Shown here: in pieces, positions 7,368-14,141 of the stretch | Position numbering within the stretch: position 1 is the stretch's first letter | Layout of the letters: each line of letters opens with the position of its first letter | NCBI GenBank assembly: GCA_965365345.1 | Contig: CBDUBH010000069.1 | Location: 1 to 18,990, forward strand | Direction: 5' to 3' | Length of the DNA: 18,990 nucleotides | DNA from: CBDUBH01 sp965365345 | Lineage (GTDB): Bacteria > Bacteroidota > Ignavibacteria > Ignavibacteriales > SURF-24 | Notes under the pieces: model-generated | What the model saw: the letters and a program-made list of their open reading frames with translations, nothing else | Databases searched by the model: none | What the model was told of the DNA's origin: nothing | Translations under genes and position numbers: made by a program

Positions 7368-7517
7368 GTCATTTCGGGCGTAAGCGAGAAATCTTGTATT
7401 GTAAATCGCAGAGATTGCTTCGCTTTGCTCGCAATGACAAAATAGATTGCTTCGTCACAAATTTCTCGTAATGATACAATAGATTGCTTCGTCACAAGTT
7501 CCTCGCAATGACACATT
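7368..7517. repeat. Cluster of REP-like palindromes with a 37-bp tandem unit
   Basis: Three units begin AGATTGCTTCG, at 7412, 7444 and 7481. The last two are each exactly 37 bp, adjacent, and differ at 5 positions. The first is a 32-bp variant (AGATTGCTTCGCTTTGCTCG, then CAATGAC). Each can fold through ATTGC...GCAAT or a near match. Just left is a further palindromic piece, GTCATTTCGGGCG...GCGAGAAAT (7369-7392). TGTCATT/AATGACA ends recur throughout. These are typical dispersed intergenic repeats; no RAYT transposase is in the window. Confidence 0.8.
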
Positions 7518-7577
7518 AATTTAATCTTCCAAATCTTTTGTTTTTTGAATTTAAAACTGAAAGCTTAAATGGAGAAA

Positions 7578-7602
7578 AGAAAAAATAAGAAATGTGAATT
7601 TC
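7578..7602 (-). terminator. Possible weak intrinsic terminator (lysine riboswitch expression platform)
   Basis: Read on the minus strand directly after the aptamer: GAAAT-TCAC-ATTTC then TTATTTTTTC. The stem is only 5 bp of mostly A-T pairs, so this is a candidate only. An alternative platform pairs the conserved GGAG of the aptamer 3' end (7626-7621) with the CTCC at 7574-7571. Confidence 0.3.
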
Positions 7603-7610
7603 GAATCTTT

Positions 7611-7785
7611 ACCTTAAGTTCTCCACGAGCTTTTGCTTTCGTGACAGTCCGCAGGATTCAACCTACGCAACCAATAAATAAATTCCTGAAAAATTTATTC
7701 ACTTCGGCATTAATCCTCTTCATCAATTTTCATTGAAGTTTCAGGCTTCTCCAATTGATTATGCGGTTAATGCGCCTCTTAAAGT
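7611..7785 (-). ncRNA. Lysine riboswitch (L box) in the lysC leader
   Basis: A cis-acting RNA aptamer that binds free lysine. On the minus strand, P1 is formed by ACTTTAAG (7785-7778) and CTTAAGGT (7618-7611), 8 bp with one G-T. Conserved blocks appear in the right order: GAGGCGC (7778-7772), TGGAGAAG, GCCGAAG (7708-7702), GGTTGCGTAGG, GGACTGTC (7650-7643) and GTGGAG at the 3' side (7626-7621). P2 is GCATTAACC with GGATTAATGC, P4 an AATAAATT/AATTTATT hairpin and P5 CACGA/TCGTG. The length of 175 nt fits the class. A promoter with the predicted start about 5 nt before P1 sits at 7795-7826. The plus-strand frame 7733-7933 here is not a gene. It controls lysC and perhaps the dap genes. Confidence 0.93.
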
Positions 7786-7794
7786 TTACGGATT

Positions 7795-7826
7795 CAAACT
7801 TATGAAAATAATTTCTTACAATCAAA
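7795..7826 (-). promoter_or_regulatory. Bacteroidota-type promoter for the lysine riboswitch/lysC
   Basis: Read on the minus strand: TTTG (7826-7823), a 20-nt spacer, TAAGTTTG (7802-7795). This fits the -33 TTTG and -7 TAnnTTTG pattern known for the primary sigma factor of Bacteroidota. The predicted transcription start, about 7790, falls just ahead of riboswitch P1 (7785). It lies in the 56-bp gap after the kinase terminator. Confidence 0.6.
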
Positions 7827-7841
7827 TTCATCAAAACGAAA

Positions 7842-7869
7842 TAAAAAAGCCGGATGAAAAAATCCGGCT
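7842..7869 (-). terminator. Rho-independent terminator of the sensor kinase gene
   Basis: Read on the minus strand: AGCCGGAT, a 6-nt loop TTTTTC, ATCCGGCT (8-bp G-C-rich stem), then TTTTTTA. It begins 22 nt after the kinase stop. It insulates the lysC riboswitch promoter from the kinase transcript. Confidence 0.9.
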
Positions 7870-7891
7870 GAAAATATTTTTTGATAAAAAT

Positions 7892-10800
7892 CTATGTATG
7901 AAAATTATTCTTAAAAATTACGGTAAAAGTTGACCCCATATTTTTTTCAGAATAAACTTCTATTTCAGCATTGTTCAGCTCTGCAAATTTTTTCGCAACT
8001 GCCAATCCTAATCCGTTGCCATCATATTTGCGTGTGTAACCTTGTTCTTCCTGAGTAAAAGGTTTGAACAGATCTTCCATGTATTTAGGCGAAATTCCTG
8101 TTCCGGTATCGCTAATTGAAACTGCCAATCTGTTTAGATCATCTTTGTAAATTGTAGTTGTAATTCTGCCGTATTCTGTAAACTTTACGGCGTTATCAAT
8201 TAAGTTTGAAAAAATTTGTTTAACGCTGTATTCATCGACAATTATTTCAGTATCATTTGTATTTTTTTCTAAAATGAAATTCAGATTTTTACTTTTTGCC
8301 AATGATTTGAAATCATGATAAACAACAGTTAAAACATCAAGATAAACATCAATTTTCTTTGAACTGACCTCATAAGTTCCGGCTTGCATTTCGGACATAT
8401 TAATTATAAGATCCATTGTACGCAAAATTCTGTTGCCTGATTTATGCAGCGCTTCAATTCCGTATTCAAGTTCATCGTTTACTCTGCCGTGAAGTTCTGT
8501 TTTCAGCAGATCCGAATAACTCATAAGAGAGTTTATAGGAGTGCGGATCTCATGCGAAATTTGAGCAAGAAATTCTGATTTTAAATTATCGGATGCGATC
8601 GCTTTTTCTTTTGCAATTTCAAGATCGCGTCTTATTTCTTCATTAATTTCAATTTCTTTACGAAGTTTTAAATTTAATTCCTGCAATTCTTTATTTCGCG
8701 CTTTTATATTTTTTACTTTTTGCCTGTAAACAAAATAGATCATAGTAAAAAGAAATAACGAAAGAAGAATTTTGAACCAGATCGTTTTCCAAAACGGCGG
8801 CTTAATTATCAGCGAAATTTGCGTTCCTTCATTGTTCCAGACTCCGTGATTATTGCTTGCGCGGACTTTGAAAACATATTCACCCGGATCAAGATTTGTG
8901 TAAGTTGCGCGTCGCAAATTTTCTGCTTTAATCCATGCTCTGTCAAATCCTTCCATTTTATATTCATATTGATTTTTTGCGGGATTTGAATAATCAAGCG
9001 CGGCAAATTCAAATGTGATAAAATTATCATTATAAGGAAGAACTATTTCTTCCATTTTAGAGATCGGATTATCGAATGAAAAATCTTCGTTGAATTTTTT
9101 AAAACCAACTAGTTTAACTTCCGGCAAATTTGTATTCTTTGCAATTTCTTTAGGATCGAAATAAGTTAATCCGTTCAATCCGCCAAAATAAATCGTTCCG
9201 CTTTTTCCTTTGTGATAAGCGCCCCAGTAAAAAGAATTTCCCTGAAGTCCATCGCCTTTATCAAAATTTGTAAAAATTCCGGATTCTGTATCAAATTTTG
9301 AAACTCCGTTATTTGTAGAAACCCAAATTCTGCCTAAATCATCGCCGGCAATTCCGAATATAATATTATTCGGAAGTCCTGATTTTTCAGTGAATCTCTC
9401 AAATTTTGCTTTACCGTTTTCAAAAGAAATTTTATTTAATCCGCCGCCGTAAGTTCCTGCCCAAATATTTCCGTTTTCATCTTCATAAAGAGAAATTATT
9501 CTGTTATCGCTTAGTGAATTTTGATTTTTGGGATCGGTATAGAATTTTTCAAAATGAAATTTTCCGTTGAAATCTTTGGGATTTTTTTCAATATCAAATT
9601 TATTCAAACCGCCCCAGGTTGCAATCCAAATATTTCCTTTTTTATCAACTAAAATTGATTGGATCAAATCACTGCTGATTGAATTCGGATCTTCAGATAA
9701 TCGTGGAATGTGATAAAACTTTTTATTTTTTTTATCGAAAAGATCAACGCCGGATTCTGTCCCGACCCAAATTCTTCCGAACTTATCTTCAGCCAAAGAT
9801 TTTACTACATTATCGCGAAGTGAATTTTTATTATTCTCATCATTTACAAGAATTTCAAAATTTTTGTTTTTACCTTCGCGCGAAATTAATTTTTGCAGAC
9901 CGCCGCCCCAGGTTCCCGCCCAAATATTTTTTTCGCTATCTTCAAGAAGTGCCGTAACCCCGTTATTCCGTAAACTTTTCGGATTTTGGGGATCAAATTT
10001 ATAAACCGAAATTTCGTTTGTTTTTGGATCCAGGCGATTCAAACCGCCGCCCAAAGTTCCTATCCACAAAACTCCTTTGCTATCTTCCAAAACGCTGCGA
10101 ACCGTGTTGTAACTTAATGAGTGTGCAGGATCTGCGGGATTTTGTCTTAATAATTTAAATTCGGAAAAAGATTGATTGAAATAATAAATTCCGTTATCGG
10201 TTGTTGCAAACCAGAAATTTCCGGCGTTATCTTTTAAAATTGAAGTGATGTTTTTACTGCCGAAATTTTCTGAAGCGGCAAAATTATTTGAAACTTCATG
10301 AAATTCATTTTTGGATTTATCAAAAAGCAAAAGAGATAAATTATAAGTGCCGACCCAAAGTAAATTCTTGTTTAGCGGAATGATAGAAGTAATTTCATAT
10401 TGAATTGATGAATGATTTTTTACGAACTCATCAGAATAAACATTAAAAGATTTTGATTTTCTATCAAGTTTGCTTAAAGCGCCTTCAGCGGTCCCGATCC
10501 AGATAAATTTATCTTCATCTTCATAGATCGAAAGAATTTTATTATTTGGAATTGAATTGGGATCATTTTCATTTGCGGTAAATCTTATAAAAGAATCAGA
10601 TTTTTCATCATATAAATTTAAGCCGTTATCGTAAGTTCCTATCCACAAATTTCCGAAACTATCACAATAAATTGCACTTATTTGATTGCTTGAAATGCTG
10701 TTCTTGTTTTGAAAATCAAAATTATAGCGCGTAAATTTTTGTGTTTTTTTGTTGAATTTACTTAATCCCAAATAATTAGTTCCGATCCAGATATTTCCTT

Positions 10801-11269
10801 TTTTATCTTCAGAAACTACTCTTATGTTATTTCCGCTTACTGAATTTGTATTTTTGGGATCGCGTAAAAATCTTGTAAACTTCCCGGTTTCGGGATCGTA
10901 TAAATTTAATCCGCCGGAATTTGTTGCTGCCCAAATTTTGCCTTCGCTGTCACAAAATAAATCCCAGATCCAATTATTTGAAATTGAATTTGAATCAGAA
11001 GGATCATTTTTGAATATTTTAAAAGAATATCCGTCAAATCTGTTCAATCCGTCTTCGGTGCCAAACCAGATAAATCCTTGTTTATCCTGAATTACCGCGT
11101 GAACTGCATTGCTTGAAAGCCCGCTTTCAGAATCTATTTTACGGAATCTGAAATTTTCGTTTTGAGCATTTAAAAAAGAAAAACTTAAAACGAAAAAAAC
11201 GAATGCCGGAAAGAAAATATTCCCCGTAAATTTTATTGCTCTTTCTAAATTTTTAATGATCATTTTCAT
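7892..11269 (-). CDS. Beta-propeller/Y_Y_Y sensor histidine kinase (1125 aa)
   Basis: A membrane sensor kinase of the hybrid two-component-like architecture, but without receiver or DNA-binding domains. Residues 1-36 are a signal peptide or anchor ending LNAQ. Residues about 40-700 hold some 14 Reg_prop repeats marked by W(I/V/F/A)GT followed by GGLNxFD, enough for two seven-bladed propellers in the periplasm. A Y_Y_Y domain (about 765-825, NQYEYKMEGFD...WNNEG) and one membrane span (about 831-848) follow. After a coiled-coil linker (about 852-895) comes HisKA with His906 in SHEIRTP. The HATPase has N-box NLIDNAVKF (Asn about 1026), G1 DTGTG (about 1054) and G2 GNGLGLAV (about 1084). The second in-frame ATG (11263) is an equally possible start; no clear ribosome site precedes either. 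TATATTTG (minus strand, 11350-11343) resembles a -7 element about 75 nt upstream. No partner regulator is adjacent. The ligand is unknown; relatives often sense polysaccharides. Confidence 0.93.
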   Translation of the reverse strand: MKMIIKNLERAIKFTGNIFFPAFVFFVLSFSFLNAQNENFRFRKIDSESGLSSNAVHAVIQDKQGFIWFGTEDGLNRFDGYSFKIFKNDPSDSNSISNNWIWDLFCDSEGKIWAATNSGGLNLYDPETGKFTRFLRDPKNTNSVSGNNIRVVSEDKKGNIWIGTNYLGLSKFNKKTQKFTRYNFDFQNKNSISSNQISAIYCDSFGNLWIGTYDNGLNLYDEKSDSFIRFTANENDPNSIPNNKILSIYEDEDKFIWIGTAEGALSKLDRKSKSFNVYSDEFVKNHSSIQYEITSIIPLNKNLLWVGTYNLSLLLFDKSKNEFHEVSNNFAASENFGSKNITSILKDNAGNFWFATTDNGIYYFNQSFSEFKLLRQNPADPAHSLSYNTVRSVLEDSKGVLWIGTLGGGLNRLDPKTNEISVYKFDPQNPKSLRNNGVTALLEDSEKNIWAGTWGGGLQKLISREGKNKNFEILVNDENNKNSLRDNVVKSLAEDKFGRIWVGTESGVDLFDKKNKKFYHIPRLSEDPNSISSDLIQSILVDKKGNIWIATWGGLNKFDIEKNPKDFNGKFHFEKFYTDPKNQNSLSDNRIISLYEDENGNIWAGTYGGGLNKISFENGKAKFERFTEKSGLPNNIIFGIAGDDLGRIWVSTNNGVSKFDTESGIFTNFDKGDGLQGNSFYWGAYHKGKSGTIYFGGLNGLTYFDPKEIAKNTNLPEVKLVGFKKFNEDFSFDNPISKMEEIVLPYNDNFITFEFAALDYSNPAKNQYEYKMEGFDRAWIKAENLRRATYTNLDPGEYVFKVRASNNHGVWNNEGTQISLIIKPPFWKTIWFKILLSLFLFTMIYFVYRQKVKNIKARNKELQELNLKLRKEIEINEEIRRDLEIAKEKAIASDNLKSEFLAQISHEIRTPINSLMSYSDLLKTELHGRVNDELEYGIEALHKSGNRILRTMDLIINMSEMQAGTYEVSSKKIDVYLDVLTVVYHDFKSLAKSKNLNFILEKNTNDTEIIVDEYSVKQIFSNLIDNAVKFTEYGRITTTIYKDDLNRLAVSISDTGTGISPKYMEDLFKPFTQEEQGYTRKYDGNGLGLAVAKKFAELNNAEIEVYSEKNMGSTFTVIFKNNFHT

Positions 11270-11475
11270 TCATTTTTTAATTGCAATAACAGAAAACTTT
11301 TGAAAACAAATTAAATCAAAAGAAATATTAAAGCCAAGTTCACAAATATAGTAAAACAATAAATTGATTTTTAGGGCAATTTTCCTCCACTTTATTATCG
11401 GAGATTTAAAACTTTTTTTAATTGACATCGTCAAAATTCTTAAAAAGATATTTTTATCTATTTTGAAGGTGCAAT

Positions 11476-13710
11476 ATGAAGTTCTCAAGATTTATCATCA
11501 TTTTTCTTCTTTCCTTAACTTTAATTTCACTTGAAATTGTTTGGACTCGAATTTTTTCCGCAGAATATTTTTACACATTTGCTTTTTTAACACTTTCTCT
11601 TGCCATTTTGGGATTGGGCTTGGGCGCGTTAACTTTTCGCATGATTCCATTTATTAACAAAAAAAATACTTTGGGAATTATGCTGATACTTTCAGCAATT
11701 TTTGCGCTTGCCGGACCGTCAATTGTTTTAAGCAGCAAATTGGATTTTGCCAAACTTTTAACAAGTTGGGAAATGATCGCAAAATTTGTGCTTGCTGTAT
11801 TTTTGCTTTCGGCTCCGTTTTTTACAGGCGGAATTGCGCTTGCAAAACTTTTCAGGGAAAATGTTGAAGATATGCCTGATCTTTATATGGCTGATCTGCT
11901 CGGTGCGGGATTTGGCGGAGTTGTTGCAATAACTTTTATGAATGTTTTCAGTACACACTGGGCTGCTTTTTTGATAGTTATTCCGATGATTTTAGCAGCG
12001 TTTTTTGCAGAAGGAAAATTAAAATACGCAGTGGTTATTCCGTTGATCGCAACTTTTGTTCTTTTAAATTATTCGGGAGTTTTACTCGATCCGCCAAGAA
12101 AAGAACGCGCGCCTTTAATGCATTGGTATTGGGATTCAATGGCAAAGATCAAAATTTTTGATTACGGAAAAGAAGCGCGCGGATTAAATATTGATAATGT
12201 TGCTCATACAACCGCTTACGCGTTCGATGGCGATTGGACAAAATTTGATACAGTTGAAAATTATTTCGGTTTGCCGTTTGAAAAACTTATGGCTCAAAAT
12301 CAAGATTGTAAAGTAATGATAATGGGAGCCGGCGGCGGAAGGGAAGTTTTACAGGCGCTTGCCGCAAAAGCCTGCGAAGTTCACGCGGTTGAAGTAAATC
12401 CCAAAATCAATTATTTATTAACAGATGGTGAACTTGCTGATTTCTCCGGAAATATTTATCAAGATCCGCGCGTAAAAGTTGTAACAGATGATGCCCGCGC
12501 TTATGTTCGCAAATTTGAAAATGAATTTGATCTTATAACTTCTTTCAGTTCCAATACTTTTGCCGCGCTTGCTTCCGGCTCATTCGCGCTTTCGGAAAAT
12601 TATCTGTTTACAACCGAAGCTTTTATGGATTATTACAAAGCTTTAAGCGAAAACGGATTCATTTTTATGGAACATCAATTCTACATTCCTAAAGTTGCAG
12701 CCGAAGTAATTGATGGTTTAACAAGATTGGGAATTGAAAATCCGAAAGAACATTTTGCAGTTTACAATTTGCCCGGAATGAAAAGAAATTTGATCGTGAT
12801 CGGTAAAAAACCTTTAACAAAAGAAATAATAAATGAAGGAATAATTCCTATTATTCCGGAAAATCATAATGATATTCATTTGCTTTATCCGTGCGATGAT
12901 TCTCTAAAAGGAAATATTGTAAACAGAGTTGTGAACGACGGCTGGGAAACGGTAATGCAAAATTCGGATATAGATATTGCGCCTTGCGATGACGATAAAC
13001 CTTTTGTAGCCCAAATGGGATTAATGAAAAATTTTGAATTTGCAAAACTAAAAGAATTAACTCCTTATGAATTCAGAGGATTTCCGGTTTCTAAACTTGT
13101 AGTAACCGCAATTTTACTTATTGTAATTATTTTGGTCTTACCTTTAATGTTAATTCCATATTTGAAAAAAGGTGAAAAGCTAAAAGCCGCGCCGTGGCTT
13201 TATTTCTTTTCAATCGGAATTGCTTTTATGGTTGTTGAAATTATTTTAATTCAAAGGTACACTTTATTTATCGGCGCTTCTTCATACAGTTTTGTTACGA
13301 TTCTCTTAACAATATTGATCGCTTCGGGAATTGGAAGTAAATTCTCAGAAAAGTTTGATAACAAATTTCCTTTTATGGCAATTGCCTTTTTAATTTTAAT
13401 GGAAATTTTTGTTTTCAGAAGTGTTACAAGTCTGCTAGTAAGCTGGGATCAAATTCCGAGAATTATCGTTTCAATAATTTTAGTCTCGCCGCTCGGGTTT
13501 TTCATGGGAATGCCTTTTCCGAAAGCCGCAAAAAGAGTTGGCGATCTTATTGATTGGGGATTTGCGGTAAACGGTGTTGCTTCGGTAATCGGTTCAACCG
13601 CAATAATATTGATCGTAATAAATTTCGGTTTCAGTTTGGGTTTGCTAGCCGGAGTTATATTTTACTTAAGCGCTATGTTTTTAATGAATTCAAAATTAGC
13701 TTGGCGATAA
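11476..13710 (+). CDS. Membrane protein with an internal spermidine-synthase-like domain (744 aa)
   Basis: An inner-membrane protein of unknown substrate. Residues 1-200 contain about six hydrophobic segments. Residues about 215-520 form a soluble Rossmann domain of the spermidine synthase/methyltransferase superfamily, with glycine loop MGAGGGREVLQ (283-293), acidic E306 in AVEVNP, and DDARAYV (338-344). Residues about 540-740 are a second membrane block with GMPFPKAAKR and NGVASVIGS, motifs of the membrane-bound 'spermidine synthase-like' family. At the place of the catalytic (Y/F)DxIxxDxxDP motif it reads FDLITSFSSNT (351-361), so the aspartate that deprotonates putrescine is missing and polyamine synthesis is unlikely. 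SAM or decarboxylated SAM may still bind. The ATG at 11476 has AAGGTG 5 nt upstream. It is divergent from the sensor kinase across a 206-bp gap and ends at the terminator at 13737. Confidence 0.88.
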   Translation: MKFSRFIIIFLLSLTLISLEIVWTRIFSAEYFYTFAFLTLSLAILGLGLGALTFRMIPFINKKNTLGIMLILSAIFALAGPSIVLSSKLDFAKLLTSWEMIAKFVLAVFLLSAPFFTGGIALAKLFRENVEDMPDLYMADLLGAGFGGVVAITFMNVFSTHWAAFLIVIPMILAAFFAEGKLKYAVVIPLIATFVLLNYSGVLLDPPRKERAPLMHWYWDSMAKIKIFDYGKEARGLNIDNVAHTTAYAFDGDWTKFDTVENYFGLPFEKLMAQNQDCKVMIMGAGGGREVLQALAAKACEVHAVEVNPKINYLLTDGELADFSGNIYQDPRVKVVTDDARAYVRKFENEFDLITSFSSNTFAALASGSFALSENYLFTTEAFMDYYKALSENGFIFMEHQFYIPKVAAEVIDGLTRLGIENPKEHFAVYNLPGMKRNLIVIGKKPLTKEIINEGIIPIIPENHNDIHLLYPCDDSLKGNIVNRVVNDGWETVMQNSDIDIAPCDDDKPFVAQMGLMKNFEFAKLKELTPYEFRGFPVSKLVVTAILLIVIILVLPLMLIPYLKKGEKLKAAPWLYFFSIGIAFMVVEIILIQRYTLFIGASSYSFVTILLTILIASGIGSKFSEKFDNKFPFMAIAFLILMEIFVFRSVTSLLVSWDQIPRIIVSIILVSPLGFFMGMPFPKAAKRVGDLIDWGFAVNGVASVIGSTAIILIVINFGFSLGLLAGVIFYLSAMFLMNSKLAWR

Positions 13711-13736
13711 ATAATTTTTCACATTTCCAAAATTGT

Positions 13737-13770
13737 AGAGACGGCAAAAATTCCGTCTCTTTTGTTTTTA
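13737..13770 (+). terminator. Rho-independent terminator of the membrane protein gene
   Basis: AGAGACGG (13737-13744), an 8-nt loop CAAAAATT, CCGTCTCT (13753-13760), then TTTGTTTTTA. Stem of 8 bp, 26 nt past the stop codon. Confidence 0.9.
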
Positions 13771-13792
13771 TATAGTTCTTAGCAAAATTTAA

Positions 13793-13824
13793 TTTGGAAT
13801 TATTAAACCTAATTTTTAATTTAG
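13793..13824 (+). promoter_or_regulatory. Bacteroidota-type promoter for the cobalamin riboswitch/btuB
   Basis: TTTG (13793-13796), a 20-nt spacer, TAATTTAG (13817-13824), one mismatch to TAnnTTTG. The spacing is identical to that of the lysC promoter. Transcription would start near 13830, a few bases before riboswitch P1 at 13843. Confidence 0.5.
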
Positions 13825-13842
13825 TTTAATAGTTCTTAAAAA

Positions 13843-13996
13843 TTTATGGTGTTCCGAAACGATTCGGAAAGAATAGGGAAACCGGTTAAATTCCGGTACT
13901 GCCGCGCAACTGTGATGGACGCAAATTTCTAACACAAAGCCACTGTTTTACGGGAAGGCGTTAGAAATTGTCTTAAGTCAGGAGACCTGCCATAAA
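13843..13996 (+). ncRNA. Cobalamin riboswitch upstream of btuB
   Basis: A cis-acting aptamer for cobalamin. P1 pairs TTTATGG (13843-13849) with CCATAAA (13990-13996). The conserved core is present in order: GAATAGGGAAACCGG (13871-13885), TTCCGGTACTGCCGCGCAAC (13891-13910) followed by TGTGATGG, GCCACTG (13939-13945), GGGAAGGCG (13952-13960) and the B12-box end AGTCAGGAGACCTGCC (about 13976-13991). A short hairpin, ACCTT-CGCGGGTT-AAGGT (14012-14029), follows 15 nt later. Its loop contains CGCGG, complementary to CCGCG at 13902-13906, so it could be the regulatory kissing partner. With B12 bound, expression of the downstream uptake receptor would fall. Confidence 0.96.
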
Positions 13997-14141
13997 TTCA
14001 AAAATAGATCTACCTTCGCGGGTTAAGGTGAGATAAAATTCTTTGTGAACATTTCTTTTTCTGCTTTTTCACATTTTCTTTTTCACTTACACGCAAGGTT
14101 ACATCTTTTAATTTTCTAAAATTCTAAAAGGAAGTAACTCT
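13997..14141 (+). promoter_or_regulatory. btuB leader between aptamer and start codon (expression platform)
   Basis: This segment of 145 nt holds the small hairpin 14012-14029, then a pyrimidine-rich stretch, and AAAAGGAAG ahead of the ATG at 14142. No stem followed by a T-run is seen, so control of translation initiation (access to the AAGGAAG site) is more likely than termination; this is inference. Confidence 0.45.

Larger units (their letters stand above)
7197..7610 (-). other. lysC mRNA leader downstream of the lysine aptamer
   Basis: These 414 nt lie between the riboswitch and the lysC start and contain no ORF of note. They carry a weak hairpin with a T-rich tail next to the aptamer (7578-7602), a REP-like cluster (7368-7517), and otherwise AT-rich sequence up to the ribosome binding site. 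Confidence 0.65.

Noticed and set aside
7412..7517. Possible CRISPR array
   Set aside because: The 37-bp units are directly adjacent with no spacers and are self-palindromic; they fit REP-like repeats and no cas gene is present.
7733..7933. Plus-strand open frame of 66 codons
   Set aside because: It lies opposite the lysine riboswitch, its promoter, the kinase terminator and the kinase 3' end; its codons are explained by the aptamer sequence.
11422..11460. sigma-70-like TTGACA ahead of the gene at 11476
   Set aside because: TTGACA at 11422-11427 has no convincing -10 at 16-18 bp and this organism probably uses Bacteroidota-type elements; too weak to list.
11270..11488. Minus-strand open frame upstream of the sensor kinase
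   Set aside because: It covers the divergent promoter region and the start of the gene at 11476; it has no recognisable protein features.
13554..13775. Plus-strand frame at the end of the membrane protein gene
   Set aside because: Out-of-frame shadow that runs through the terminator at 13737-13770.
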